Shown one piece after another: positions 16,456 through 23,695 of a stretch of DNA of 64,000 nucleotides. Under the pieces are notes generated by a model, which ran no database searches, had not been told where the DNA came from, and saw only the letters and a program-made list of their open reading frames with translations. Positions within the stretch are counted from its first letter, which is position 1. Every line of letters begins with the position of its first letter. The stretch lies in the NCBI RefSeq assembly GCF_002723615.1, contig NZ_KZ304956.1:94887-158886 (forward strand), in the 5' to 3' direction. Source of the DNA: Limimaricola cinnabarinus (GTDB lineage Bacteria > Pseudomonadota > Alphaproteobacteria > Rhodobacterales > Rhodobacteraceae). The position numbers were made by a program, and so were the translations under genes.

Positions 16456-17576
16456 TGTGGGTCCCTCGTGAGAATATCGTTCAAATCCTGTCCCTCGCCC
16501 GCATGGACGATGGAGATGCTGTCGAGCCCTCGGATCCGCGCCCGGGCGCGGCGCAGGCCGGAAAGAAGCTGGGCGCGGGTCACGCGCGGGTCGCTGTCGC
16601 CGTCCTGGATGAAGACCAGGCGGCGGATCCATGGCGGCGGCAGAAAGGCACTGTCGTCTTCGAGGTCGGGGACCCCGGCATACTTCATGCCCTTGCCGCG
16701 CAGCACGCGACGCCCCGCCATGTTGCCCAGATCGATCCCGGCCCAATAGGCCGCGCCGGGCAGCGCATCGGCAGCAAGTGCGGTCAGCGTCGTCTCGATC
16801 CCCTCGCCCATGATCAGCGTGTCGAAATCGCCCGGCCGGGGCCGGTGATGCGTCAGCCGGATCGCGCAGCCCTTTTTGGAGCCGAGGCTTTTCTTGCGAT
16901 CGAGTATCTCGCCATCATGCAGGATCCGCGCCTTGCCCTGCGGCCGGTCGAGATCGAACCAGGTGCGATGCACGGCCGAGAACTGGCCCGAGGGCATCTG
17001 GATCGCCGCGAGCATGGCCGGGCCCCGATGGACCTCCTGCCAGCCACGCCCCTCGGCCGGGATCATGTAGGGCAGAGCCGGCGCATAGCGCAGGCAGGGC
17101 GCCGGGGCCGCCGCGACCGTGTCTGGCAGGCCGCGCAGCCGCAGGTAATCGACCACGGGAGAGCCAAGGGCAGGCTCCGCCCCATCCCATAGGGCACGCG
17201 CGGCCGAGACGGCTTCGGCGCGCTTGCGCTCCGCCACCCGCTCCGCATTGGCCCTGTCGCGCTCGCGCGCCTCTTCGCGCTGTCGGCGGACCTCGGGATC
17301 GATCTGCTGTTCCGCCTCGCCCACCAGCCATGCCAGCGCCGCCTTGAAATCGCAGGCCAGCACCAGCTCGACGAGGCGCACGCCATCGCCACCGCCGCAA
17401 TGCCGGCAGTTGAAGACGCCGAGATCCGGATTGATCGAGAACCGATCCTTGCCACCACAGACGGGGCACGGCCCAATCTGCTCACGCGCGGCAGGCTTCA
17501 AGCCCCGAATATCAAGCCGGTGCGCGACCTCCGCGATGGGGATCAACCGCGCTTCATCCAAACGGGGATCATCCAT
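16452..17576 (-). CDS. CHC2 zinc-finger/toprim DNA primase
   Basis: From the ATG at 17576 it codes for 374 residues; a GTG at 17582 overlapping the previous stop (GTGA) is an alternative, but GGGGG spacing favours the ATG. A zinc ribbon has Cys37, Cys40, Cys57 and Cys60 (CPVCGG and CRHCGG). A charged helical linker (about 95-125) follows, then a toprim domain with GEGIETTL (Glu258) and IQDGDSD (Asp325/Asp327). This is the P4-alpha type N-terminal primase encoded as its own gene. It synthesises primers for phage replication with the helicase that overlaps it. Confidence 0.9.
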   Translation of the reverse strand: MDDPRLDEARLIPIAEVAHRLDIRGLKPAAREQIGPCPVCGGKDRFSINPDLGVFNCRHCGGGDGVRLVELVLACDFKAALAWLVGEAEQQIDPEVRRQREEARERDRANAERVAERKRAEAVSAARALWDGAEPALGSPVVDYLRLRGLPDTVAAAPAPCLRYAPALPYMIPAEGRGWQEVHRGPAMLAAIQMPSGQFSAVHRTWFDLDRPQGKARILHDGEILDRKKSLGSKKGCAIRLTHHRPRPGDFDTLIMGEGIETTLTALAADALPGAAYWAGIDLGNMAGRRVLRGKGMKYAGVPDLEDDSAFLPPPWIRRLVFIQDGDSDPRVTRAQLLSGLRRARARIRGLDSISIVHAGEGQDLNDILTRDPQ

Positions 17577-17578
17577 CG

Positions 17579-17911
17579 TCACAGACCCCCGGTCAGGCGC
17601 TCTTGCGCCGCATCAGATCGCCCGGCGTAGAGCATCAGCAGCGCGCTGCGCAGCATTTCGTCCGCCTGATGCGGCTTGATGCCGGGCGCCCCGTGGGCCA
17701 CCCGCCCCGCCTGCACCCGCACGAGCTCGATCGGCTCCGCCAGCGGTTCATCCTTAGGATCGCCAAGGCGCAGCAGCACCTCGCGCAACCGCGCCCGCAG
17801 GCTGTTGCGCACATCATCCGCACGAGCGGGGGTCAGGGCATAAGTCACCGAGGTCTCGATCATCGCCGCCAGTGCCGCGCGGTCGATCGGGTGGCGCGCG
17901 CGCTCAGCCAT
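17579..17911 (-). CDS. small phage early protein, unknown function
   Basis: The ATG at 17911 (MAERARHPIDRAALAAMIE) overlaps the end of the upstream gene by 8 bases and gives 110 residues; an ATG at 17935 is also in frame. The protein is helical and basic/acidic, with no known motif. It sits between another small protein and the primase in a chain of overlapping stops and starts, so it belongs to the replication transcript. It may be a replication accessory protein. Confidence 0.65.
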   Translation of the reverse strand: MAERARHPIDRAALAAMIETSVTYALTPARADDVRNSLRARLREVLLRLGDPKDEPLAEPIELVRVQAGRVAHGAPGIKPHQADEMLRSALLMLYAGRSDAAQERLTGGL

Positions 17912-18233
17912 GGCCAGCCTCGCGCTGCCAGGCATCGAAGCCGCGCGGCAGATCTTCCGTCAGCAGCGTTTCGGCCCGGCGGATCTCTTCGGTCGTCGGA
18001 ATCCGTGACCAGCTGCAGATGAAATCGAGCAGCGCCTGACCGGCCGCCACGTGATCGTCGGGCAGATCCCTTAGAAAGACGTCGACGGCGCCCTGTGCCA
18101 GAGCATCATCCGGCACGAGCTCAGCCGCGCGCGCGGTGAAGGCGGCGATCTCGCCTTCGGTCAGCGGTCGCTGCTTTGCCTTGAAGGCTGCCGTCATGGC
18201 CGCCAATCCGAACGCTACGAGGGTATTTGTCAT
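17904..18233 (-). CDS. small phage early protein, unknown function
   Basis: Codes for 109 residues. It begins MTNTLVAFGLAAMTAAFK and contains an all-helical body with LTEGEIAAFTARAAELVPDD. It overlaps the genes on both sides (4 bases upstream, 8 downstream). No recognisable catalytic residues are present. Members of such chains in Rhodobacteraceae phages are uncharacterised. Confidence 0.65.
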   Translation of the reverse strand: MTNTLVAFGLAAMTAAFKAKQRPLTEGEIAAFTARAAELVPDDALAQGAVDVFLRDLPDDHVAAGQALLDFICSWSRIPTTEEIRRAETLLTEDLPRGFDAWQREAGHG

Positions 18234-18778
18234 TCCTGATCCCCCGAGCTACGCGGGGCGACGACCAATTCGCGGCGCAGTGCCACGGCGCCATTGGGCT
18301 CGCGCAGTCGTGCGAGCAGGCGTTCGGCCACGGCGGAAGGCTCAAAACCGGCCAGATCGCACACCATGGCGAAGTCGCGCGAACCGATCCATGCCGGCGT
18401 GGCATCGTTTGCCTTGATCGGCGCGCCCAAATGCACGTCGATCGCGGACATCAAGCACTGGCGAAGCACTTCCTGCCAAAGCGTCCGGCAGCGCGCGACA
18501 TCGGCGCTGTCCGTGCCCGCCCACCAGTGCTCGGGCCAAGGCATGCGCCGCTCGGTTTCGCAGGTCGCCTTACGGTTTGCAGCCTCTACCCGAGCTTCGA
18601 TCTGGAGCTGAAGGGAACGCCGGGGGCCGTCTCCCGCTTCCGATGCGATTTGCGGACTGGGCTGACGTCGCTTGCCGTCCAGCGCAGCGAGATCGGCCAG
18701 GATGTCCGAGGACCCCACCGGGGTGGAAACCGGCGCCGCGGCAGCGGCGCGCAGGGCAGCGAGGATGTCGATAGTCAT
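18230..18778 (-). CDS. phage early protein, unknown function
   Basis: Codes for 182 residues. The N terminus is helical (MTIDILAALRAAAAAP), followed by a charged segment and a central motif RRMPWPEHWWAGTDSADVAR. It contains ACGT-type overlapping junctions with both neighbours (4 bases each). The Trp-rich motif is distinctive, but I cannot name the family. It has no signal peptide or membrane segment. Confidence 0.65.
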   Translation of the reverse strand: MTIDILAALRAAAAAPVSTPVGSSDILADLAALDGKRRQPSPQIASEAGDGPRRSLQLQIEARVEAANRKATCETERRMPWPEHWWAGTDSADVARCRTLWQEVLRQCLMSAIDVHLGAPIKANDATPAWIGSRDFAMVCDLAGFEPSAVAERLLARLREPNGAVALRRELVVAPRSSGDQE

Positions 18779-19626
18779 GACGGGATGCCTCCTTCGCGAT
18801 GCCAGCGCTGCAGCATGGCGGTCAGCGTTTCGGTGAGCAGCGCCATCTGGCTGCGCTGCGAATAGCCGGGCTGCGTCCGCAGCCGCGCGACATCGGCATT
18901 GATCCGTGCCAAGTCGAGATGATCGATGAAGGGGATCAGCGGGCCGAGCCGGATCTTCGGCGTCGCGATCACGGCGGCGAGGATCGGCTTCAGCGTTTCA
19001 TTGGTCCAGGCTTCGACGAAATTGCTGCCGAAGGTGCTCCGCGAGAGCGCAGTCAGCGCCAGGGTCACCGCTCTGCCATGCCCGGCCTCGACCATCTGCC
19101 GGATGGCCGACACCGCATAGACCTGACGCACCTGCCGCTTTTCGCTGCTGGCCTGCACCGTCATCAGATGGCATCCGGCCGCAGCTACCACCTGCTGACA
19201 CTCGACAGCCCAAGCCTCACCCGCCGCCAGCGCGGCCTTGAACACTTGGATCGGATGCACACGCGTCATCTCGCCATTGATCCCGGCGAAGGCAGCGGCC
19301 TGAGCCGCGGGATCGAGATGGTTGATCGCGCCGGGCACGGCTGTGTGCCCCACAAGCGCGGCGGCATGGGTGCGGTGCTGCCCGTCGATCAAGGCGAGCA
19401 GGCCATCCTCGACCGGGGCGGCCATGACAGGCGAGAAACGCTTCCAGGTGAAGCTACGGGCGATCTTGTGGATGATCTCCCAGTTCGCCTCAAGGAGCGG
19501 ACGCTGGTAGCGGTCGTCGATCACCAGTCGTTCGATCGGGATCCAGGTGATCTTGGGGCGATCCTCGATTGGGATCTCATCCGGTATCGGCTGCCCTGCC
19601 GTGACGATTGGACGGTAGATACTCAT
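18775..19626 (-). CDS. ParB-like nuclease domain / DGQHR protein
   Basis: The ATG at 19626 (MSIYRPIVTAGQPIPDEIP) shares one base with the stop of the gene before it, giving 283 residues; the frame runs further upstream only in the wrong context. Residues about 28-105 hold a ParB/sulfiredoxin-like fold: IPIERLVIDDRYQRPL and the hallmark LIDGQHRTHAA. The rest is helical. Phage DGQHR proteins act on DNA or bind nucleotides, but no partition genes are nearby, so a role in replication or host takeover is more likely than plasmid-style segregation. Confidence 0.8.
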   Translation of the reverse strand: MSIYRPIVTAGQPIPDEIPIEDRPKITWIPIERLVIDDRYQRPLLEANWEIIHKIARSFTWKRFSPVMAAPVEDGLLALIDGQHRTHAAALVGHTAVPGAINHLDPAAQAAAFAGINGEMTRVHPIQVFKAALAAGEAWAVECQQVVAAAGCHLMTVQASSEKRQVRQVYAVSAIRQMVEAGHGRAVTLALTALSRSTFGSNFVEAWTNETLKPILAAVIATPKIRLGPLIPFIDHLDLARINADVARLRTQPGYSQRSQMALLTETLTAMLQRWHREGGIPS

Positions 19627-19820
19627 TACCAATAGCCCTCCAGCACCCGCACCGGACCTTCGCCGGATTCTGCCAGGTCCGCCGCGCGCACCCGGTTCGT
19701 GGTGGTCAGCACGACGCGCTTGTCGGCACCGTCGGTCCGGGCGATGGCGAGACAGGTTTGGCCGGCGCGGCGGCGCTCGAGCCAGCTCAGTACGGTATCG
19801 TCGGTGTAGATCCGTCTCAC
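19626..19820 (-). CDS. small HTH-like phage protein
   Basis: Codes for 64 residues from a GTG at 19820 that overlaps the previous stop (GTGA). The segment DDTVLSWLERRRAGQTCLAI followed by a basic helix (TTTNRVRAADL) looks like a short helix-turn-helix, somewhat like GcrA-type proteins. With this size it may be a DNA-binding regulator of the early operon. The family is not certain. Confidence 0.6.
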   Translation of the reverse strand: MRRIYTDDTVLSWLERRRAGQTCLAIARTDGADKRVVLTTTNRVRAADLAESGEGPVRVLEGYW

Positions 19821-20032
19821 GCGCTGACCCCCTCAAGGTGATCGGCAAGCGCGCGCAGCTGCGCGGCCATGTCGGATGGCACGGGACCGGAGAAGATCGG
19901 CTTGCGATCGACGGCCCGGAGAGCCTCGCATGCGATCAGCGCGAAGAAGGGTGTATTGCCCGGCTCAGACACAACCTCGACAGCGAGATGCGCGAGCGGA
20001 AACCGGACCCGAGGGGCCGTCGAAGCCTTCAT
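19817..20032 (-). CDS. small phage early protein, unknown function
   Basis: Codes for 71 residues: MKASTAPRVRFPLAHLAVEV, then a segment with FFALIACEALRAVDR, and a helical C-terminal end. The next gene begins inside its stop codon. There is a 39-bp gap to the CII-like gene upstream. GAGGAG lies 9 bases before the ATG, a good ribosome binding site. Confidence 0.6.
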   Translation of the reverse strand: MKASTAPRVRFPLAHLAVEVVSEPGNTPFFALIACEALRAVDRKPIFSGPVPSDMAAQLRALADHLEGVSA

Positions 20033-20071
20033 GATCTGCTCTCCTCGTCGTTTTTTTTGTTCAACGCGGCC

Positions 20072-20524
20072 TTATCGACCGCGCTGTCTCACGGCCTCGG
20101 CGCGCATCCGCACCAGGACCCCCATCGCCTCGTCGATCTGCAGGATGGTGTCGTCGCAGTCGGTCGTGCTCATGCTCAGCTTGGCCCTGAGCGCCGAAGC
20201 CACGACGTCGCCGAATTCCTTCGCCGCATCGCCGCTCAGCGTGATCAGGCATCCCGGCCCGCTCGCCTCGAGCGGTTGGAAGACACCGCCGCCGAGCGCG
20301 CAGAAATGCTGTGCGAGGGGCAGTGCCGAGGGCCGGTGCATGCGGCTGAGCCGGTCGAGATAGTTGACCCCGAGCCCGCCCTGCCGCTTCTCGTCGACGC
20401 GGGTGCCAAGGCTCAGCAAGGCCGTCGAGACGCCGATATCCGAGGCGGTGTTCTCAAGCCCGCCATTGGCCTTGTAGGCAGCGGCGATCGCGGACTGGAT
20501 GCTATCGGGACGGTTGTTTCTCAC
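20072..20524 (-). CDS. CII-like phage regulatory protein
   Basis: The GTG at 20524 (MRNNRPDSIQSAIAAAYKAN) is chosen because GAGG lies 8 bases upstream; the longer frame would start inside the gap after cro. It codes for 150 residues. The N-terminal 50 residues carry an HTH (GGLENTASDIGVSTALLSLG), followed by the long C-terminal helical part seen in the phage CII_2 family (regulators of Mu/P2/lambdoid-like early operons). It is the second gene leftward of the divergent repressor, matching lambda cII. The name is by family resemblance and position. Confidence 0.75.
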   Translation of the reverse strand: MRNNRPDSIQSAIAAAYKANGGLENTASDIGVSTALLSLGTRVDEKRQGGLGVNYLDRLSRMHRPSALPLAQHFCALGGGVFQPLEASGPGCLITLSGDAAKEFGDVVASALRAKLSMSTTDCDDTILQIDEAMGVLVRMRAEAVRQRGR

Positions 20525-20627
20525 CGTGAAAACCTCGCAGGGGTGTTTACTCGACCACCGGCGCTCGAAGCCCCAGATTGAGGGCATGGGACAAGCACGG
20601 CACACAGGAACAGGATGGGGCGGCGCA

Positions 20628-20834
20628 TCAGGCGGCGGGAGAAGCTGGCGACGGCGGATGAGCCGTCATGTACGACCTAAGTCGATCCACGTTTCTCATC
20701 GTCGGGCTCGATCTGCCCTCGACCCATGCATCCCACTGCCCCCAGCTGGCCCCCAGTGCCTCCCTAAGAACCAATGCCGGCGACTTGCCGGTAGCGGAGG
20801 CATAGGCCTCGATCTCGATGATTAACTGTTCCAT
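20628..20834 (-). CDS. Cro-like regulator
   Basis: Codes for 68 residues. It has a short HTH (SPALVLREALGASWGQWDAWVE, approx. residues 18-40) and a basic strand with RNVDRLRSYMTAH. It is divergent from the CI-like repressor, and the first operator lies 11 bases upstream of its ATG. There is no strong Shine-Dalgarno; transcript starting near the operators could be leaderless or short-leader. The position and size fit a Cro-type repressor that turns down cI and early genes. Confidence 0.7.
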   Translation of the reverse strand: MEQLIIEIEAYASATGKSPALVLREALGASWGQWDAWVEGRSSPTMRNVDRLRSYMTAHPPSPASPAA

Positions 20835-20844
20835 CCCCGCAAAA

Positions 20845-20860
20845 TGGGGAAGTTTCCCCA
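20845..20860. promoter_or_regulatory. repressor operator O1 (cI/cro region)
   Basis: TGGGGAAGTTTCCCCA is a 16-bp near-palindrome with arms TGGGGAA/TTCCCCA. It lies 11 bases upstream of the Cro-like start codon. Four close matches exist in the window (20869, 20903, 22147, 22176). Consensus: TGGGGAAACTTCCCCA. Confidence 0.8.
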
Positions 20861-20868
20861 GTTCGTCA

Positions 20869-20884
20869 ATGGGAAACTTCCCCG
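20869..20884. promoter_or_regulatory. repressor operator O2 (cI/cro region)
   Basis: ATGGGAAACTTCCCCG matches the consensus except at three outer left and right positions. Its centre is 24 bp from O1 on the cI side, placing both inside the divergent promoter region. Confidence 0.75.
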
Positions 20885-20902
20885 TAACTGGCGGATCTTA
20901 CA

Positions 20903-20918
20903 TGGGGCAATATCCCCA
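20903..20918. promoter_or_regulatory. repressor operator O3 (adjacent to cI start)
   Basis: TGGGGCAATATCCCCA keeps the TGGGG/CCCCA arms but has a different centre. It ends 1 base before the chosen cI ATG at 20920, so occupancy would block cI expression; this suits autorepression. Confidence 0.65.
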
Positions 20919-20919
20919 C

Positions 20920-21570
20920 ATGGAAGAATCTGACGAATTTTTGGTGGGCTTACGAAATGTCATGACGGCGAAAGGCCTCAAGCCATCTCCGCTGTCCGAA
21001 AGAGCCGGCCTCGGCACCACTGCGATCCGAGATCTCTATCGCAAGAAAGCCGCCTCGCCGAAGCTTTCAACGGCACTGAAGATCGCAGATGCGGTCGAGA
21101 TGTCAGTCGATCAGATTATCGCAGCGGCACATACTCCGGTCGATCTACCACACACCATCGCCATCGCTGGCAAAGTCGGTGCCGGCGCGCATGTCCCGGT
21201 GATCGACGCCTATGGCAAAGAGGGCGACGGCCCTCAGGTCGAGGCGCCGCCGGGCTTGCCCAGCTCCGGCATCGTCGCTGTCGAGGTCGAGGGCGATTCA
21301 ATGGAGCCGATCTACAGCGCGGGCGATCTACTCTTCTACACCCGTGCCGTAGCCGACGGCGTGCCCTCCGAAGCAATCGGACGGCGCTGCGTCTGCGAAT
21401 GCGAGCGCGGACTGGGCTGGGTCAAACAGGTCAAGCTCGGCAGCGAGCCCGGCCTGTTCAACCTGATCTCGCTTAACCCAGGCGCCGAGAACCAGCACGA
21501 TGTGAAGCTCAAATGGGCGGCGCCGGTGCGTCTGCACTGGCCTGCTGATCTAGCGAAGAGGGTCGGGTGA
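20920..21570 (+). CDS. CI/C2-like repressor with S24 peptidase domain
   Basis: Codes for 216 residues from the ATG at 20920; an ATG at 20902 would place operator O3 inside the gene. The HTH_3 domain (about 5-65) contains LSERAGLGTTAIRDLYR. The C-terminal S24/LexA-like domain has EGDSMEP with nucleophile Ser127 and the general-base Lys in WVKQVKL (about 169). RecA-stimulated self-cleavage would induce the prophage. It is the only plus-strand regulator and is divergent from the Cro-like gene. Confidence 0.9.
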   Translation: MEESDEFLVGLRNVMTAKGLKPSPLSERAGLGTTAIRDLYRKKAASPKLSTALKIADAVEMSVDQIIAAAHTPVDLPHTIAIAGKVGAGAHVPVIDAYGKEGDGPQVEAPPGLPSSGIVAVEVEGDSMEPIYSAGDLLFYTRAVADGVPSEAIGRRCVCECERGLGWVKQVKLGSEPGLFNLISLNPGAENQHDVKLKWAAPVRLHWPADLAKRVG

Positions 21571-22070
21571 ACAAGATTATCAACTCAACCGGTCGTATCG
21601 AACAAAGCTACGCACCTCCCTGGCACCGAAATTGGGGAAAAACAGTTATAATAGCCGCTTTTACTGCTGCTCTTGGTGCTTTCGCTACACCTGCCACCAC
21701 GCAGATCATCAGTGATGCTGCACTTGAAGAATGTCGCGCTGAAACAGTGCCCTTCACCAGCGTGGCAAGCTGCGCTCCCATGACTCAAGTTGCGCTAGAC
21801 ATGCTGGCCGTTATCGATGAGCCGCACCTACTGGGTCCTGCGGGGGCCGAACTATCACAGCGCTGCGCCGAAACTACGAGCCGCGCCGTGGAGCAGTGGA
21901 ACTGTGTACGAATTGCGGTTGATGAGGCGGCACAGCTACGCGCCATGATCGAGGATCCCGCACGGGTTGGAGATCCGCTATTTGCTGATCTTTCCGATCC
22001 AGAGCGGCAAGCGGCGTTCGCTAAGGCTGTGGAAGAGGCGGTTCACCGGGTTTATTCAGCTGGCGAATGA
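21567..22070 (+). CDS. prophage membrane/exported protein coupled to cI, unknown function
   Basis: Codes for 167 residues from a GTG overlapping the cI stop (GTGA), so it is made with the repressor in the lysogen. One membrane segment or uncleaved signal (about 25-45, VIIAAFTAALGAFATPA) is followed by a periplasmic-side domain with four Cys (in EECRA, ASCAPM, SQRCAE and WNCVR) and a helical C terminus. Base composition is less GC-rich than its neighbours. Genes in this place often give superinfection exclusion or other lysogenic traits; the function here is unknown. Confidence 0.65.
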   Translation: MNKIINSTGRIEQSYAPPWHRNWGKTVIIAAFTAALGAFATPATTQIISDAALEECRAETVPFTSVASCAPMTQVALDMLAVIDEPHLLGPAGAELSQRCAETTSRAVEQWNCVRIAVDEAAQLRAMIEDPARVGDPLFADLSDPERQAAFAKAVEEAVHRVYSAGE

Positions 22071-22146
22071 CCGAACAAGCGAAGGCCCCCGGAAGCGGTA
22101 AGCAGCCACTTCGATCTGCAGCTTCTCAGGGGCATCCAGTCCATTT

Positions 22147-22162
22147 TGGGGAAACTTCCCTA
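22147..22162. promoter_or_regulatory. repressor operator O4 (upstream of the TerB-like run)
   Basis: TGGGGAAACTTCCCTA differs from the consensus in one position of the right arm. It lies 85 bases upstream of the TerB-like gene, and its centre is 29 bp from O5, so a promoter may lie between them. Confidence 0.75.
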
Positions 22163-22175
22163 TTTAACCTTGCTA

Positions 22176-22191
22176 TGGGGAAACTTCCCCA
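22176..22191. promoter_or_regulatory. repressor operator O5 (upstream of the TerB-like run)
   Basis: TGGGGAAACTTCCCCA is a perfect palindrome and the best copy in the window. It lies 55 bases before the TerB-like start codon. Together with O4 it puts the plus-strand accessory genes under the prophage repressor. Confidence 0.82.
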
Positions 22192-22246
22192 GTAACTTCC
22201 TCCTCATTCGCCGCATCCCGCGGCGGTTCACATGAGGAGACCCCCA

Positions 22247-22672
22247 TTGTTCGCAGCACTGAAAACCAAGCTCACCTCCGGCGCCAAGCGCATGCAGGGC
22301 AAGACCGATATGCTCGAAGCGGTCTGCGCCGCCTCCGCTCTGGTTGCCGCAGCTGACGGCAGCATTGAGGACAGCGAGATCGAGGCGATGGCCAAGGCCG
22401 TCTCCGCCAACGAGATCCTGAACACCGCCTTTTCGCCGCGCGAGATCGAAGGCTCGATCACCCGCATGATCGATCGCGCCAATGGTGGCCGTGTCGGCCA
22501 GATGGGCCTCTATCGCGAGATCGAGGAGGTCGCCGCAGATCCTGATGCCGAGCTGGTGCTGATGGCCGCACTCGACATCGCCGAAGCCGACGGCGCGATC
22601 GACGACAAGGAAACCGCCGTTCTCGAGAAGGTCGCGACCAAGCTCGGGCTCAAGCTGTCGAGCTACGTCTGA
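22247..22672 (+). CDS. TerB-like protein
   Basis: The TTG at 22247 (MFAALKTKLTSGAKRM) is preferred because GAGGAG is 7 bases upstream; an ATG at 22232 gives 5 more residues but has no ribosome site. It codes for 141 residues. The two acidic helical repeats AADGSIEDSEIEAMAKAV and EADGAIDDKETAVLEKVA are the metal-binding motif of TerB/DjlA-like proteins. TerB proteins link to tellurite and phage-stress responses. In a prophage it may be a defensive or regulatory cargo protein; it starts the repressor-controlled plus-strand operon. Confidence 0.85.
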   Translation: MFAALKTKLTSGAKRMQGKTDMLEAVCAASALVAAADGSIEDSEIEAMAKAVSANEILNTAFSPREIEGSITRMIDRANGGRVGQMGLYREIEEVAADPDAELVLMAALDIAEADGAIDDKETAVLEKVATKLGLKLSSYV

Positions 22673-22836
22673 TGGAGTGGCTGCACCGCCATGTTCTGGC
22701 TTGGACTACCAGCGCGGCGGTGGCGCTGACCGCCGCGCAGCTGGTCGCGCCCGGCTTTCTCGACATGATCCTCGACCTGATGGTCGTCGGCCTCGTCTGG
22801 CTGGCTGCGCGCCTCGCGCAGACCCCCGCGCGCTGA
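22672..22836 (+). CDS. small membrane protein (54 aa)
   Basis: ATG overlaps the TerB-like stop (TGATG). It codes for 54 residues: a short N-terminal part MEWLHRHVLAWT, then hydrophobic stretches at about 12-27 and 30-47 (FLDMILDLMVVGLVWLAA) forming one or two membrane helices, and a basic end. It is translationally coupled to TerB. The topology resembles small phage membrane proteins such as holin-like or TerB partners, but there is no diagnostic motif. Confidence 0.6.
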   Translation: MEWLHRHVLAWTTSAAVALTAAQLVAPGFLDMILDLMVVGLVWLAARLAQTPAR

Positions 22837-22899
22837 GCCTCTGGCTGGGCGCCCGCGCCCGGCCCTTCCCCGCCACATCGCGATCTTGAGGAGCACGAC

Positions 22900-23328
22900 A
22901 TGCCCCCCGAACTGCACGACCGCGTCACCCGGCTTGTCCATGCGCTCGACCGCATGACGCCCGAAGAACGCACCGAGACAATCGCCAATGAAGTGATCGA
23001 GACCGGCGGCAGCTGGCAGACACCACCGCAAAGCGGCCGGTCCTGTTTCATCATCTCGTTGCATGGGATCGAGGTCCCCGGCTTCGACGCCGACAGCGCC
23101 GCGATGCACTGGCATATCGACGCGCGTAGCGTGATCGGCGGCTGGCCCCAGCCTGACCACGACCCCGGCCTTCGCCGCGCTCAGCTCGAATGGGCGCAGA
23201 TGGCCCTTTTCATCGGCCCGGAAGATCTGCGCCGCCAAGCGGCCGTGATCGCGATGCTTTGGTCTGCCAGCCAGATGGTACGCGATGCCGCGCGTCAGCA
23301 CTGCCATCAGCGGGAGGCGGCAGCATGA
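22900..23328 (+). CDS. prophage protein, unknown function
   Basis: Codes for 142 residues. The ATG has AGGAGCACGAC before it (AGGAG, 6-base spacing). No signal peptide or membrane segment is seen. The N-terminal region (ELHDRVTRLVHALDRMTPEE) is helical, and the C terminus is helical with QMALFIGPEDLRRQAAVIAM. It lies within the TerB-led operon and overlaps the next gene by 4 bases. Confidence 0.6.
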   Translation: MPPELHDRVTRLVHALDRMTPEERTETIANEVIETGGSWQTPPQSGRSCFIISLHGIEVPGFDADSAAMHWHIDARSVIGGWPQPDHDPGLRRAQLEWAQMALFIGPEDLRRQAAVIAMLWSASQMVRDAARQHCHQREAAA

Positions 23329-23690
23329 CCGCGCTCCCCGACATCCCCTTTGCATACTCCGCCCGTCCGGCCAACGAACCGCGCCCACCTGCTTCGGTCG
23401 AGGATCGCCGCTCTTTGGCCGAGATCGAGACCCTCGCCGGAGCGCTGGAAAATCTCGACGACGTACGGCAGCGCAGCTGCGTGCTGATCGACGCTGGCGC
23501 TCGCCTGGTCGCTCAGCCCGACTCCGACCACGCCGAGGCCATCCAGCCCGAAGACGACAGCCTCGAGTACCGGATCATGTCCGGCCTCGCGGCGCTCATC
23601 GGTGGCGTGGCTATCGTCATGGTAGGGATCTTCGCGATCTCCCTTATCGCAGACCTGCCTAAGCTGCTGACACGGGGGATTGCGCCGTGA
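23325..23690 (+). CDS. prophage single-pass membrane protein, unknown function
   Basis: The ATG at 23325 overlaps the previous stop (ATGA), with GGGAGG 7 bases upstream; it codes for 121 residues. The N-terminal 75 residues are soluble, with a helical repeat around EDRRSLAEIETLAGALENLD. A membrane segment follows at about 88-112 (LAALIGGVAIVMVGIFAISL). A tail-anchored protein is the best description. Function unknown. Confidence 0.65.
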   Translation: MTALPDIPFAYSARPANEPRPPASVEDRRSLAEIETLAGALENLDDVRQRSCVLIDAGARLVAQPDSDHAEAIQPEDDSLEYRIMSGLAALIGGVAIVMVGIFAISLIADLPKLLTRGIAP

Positions 23691-23695
23691 TCGTC

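Noticed and set aside
18775..19626. Plasmid-type ParB and a partition system
   Set aside because: Only a DGQHR/ParB-like nuclease fold is seen; there is no parA and the gene is inside the phage early operon.
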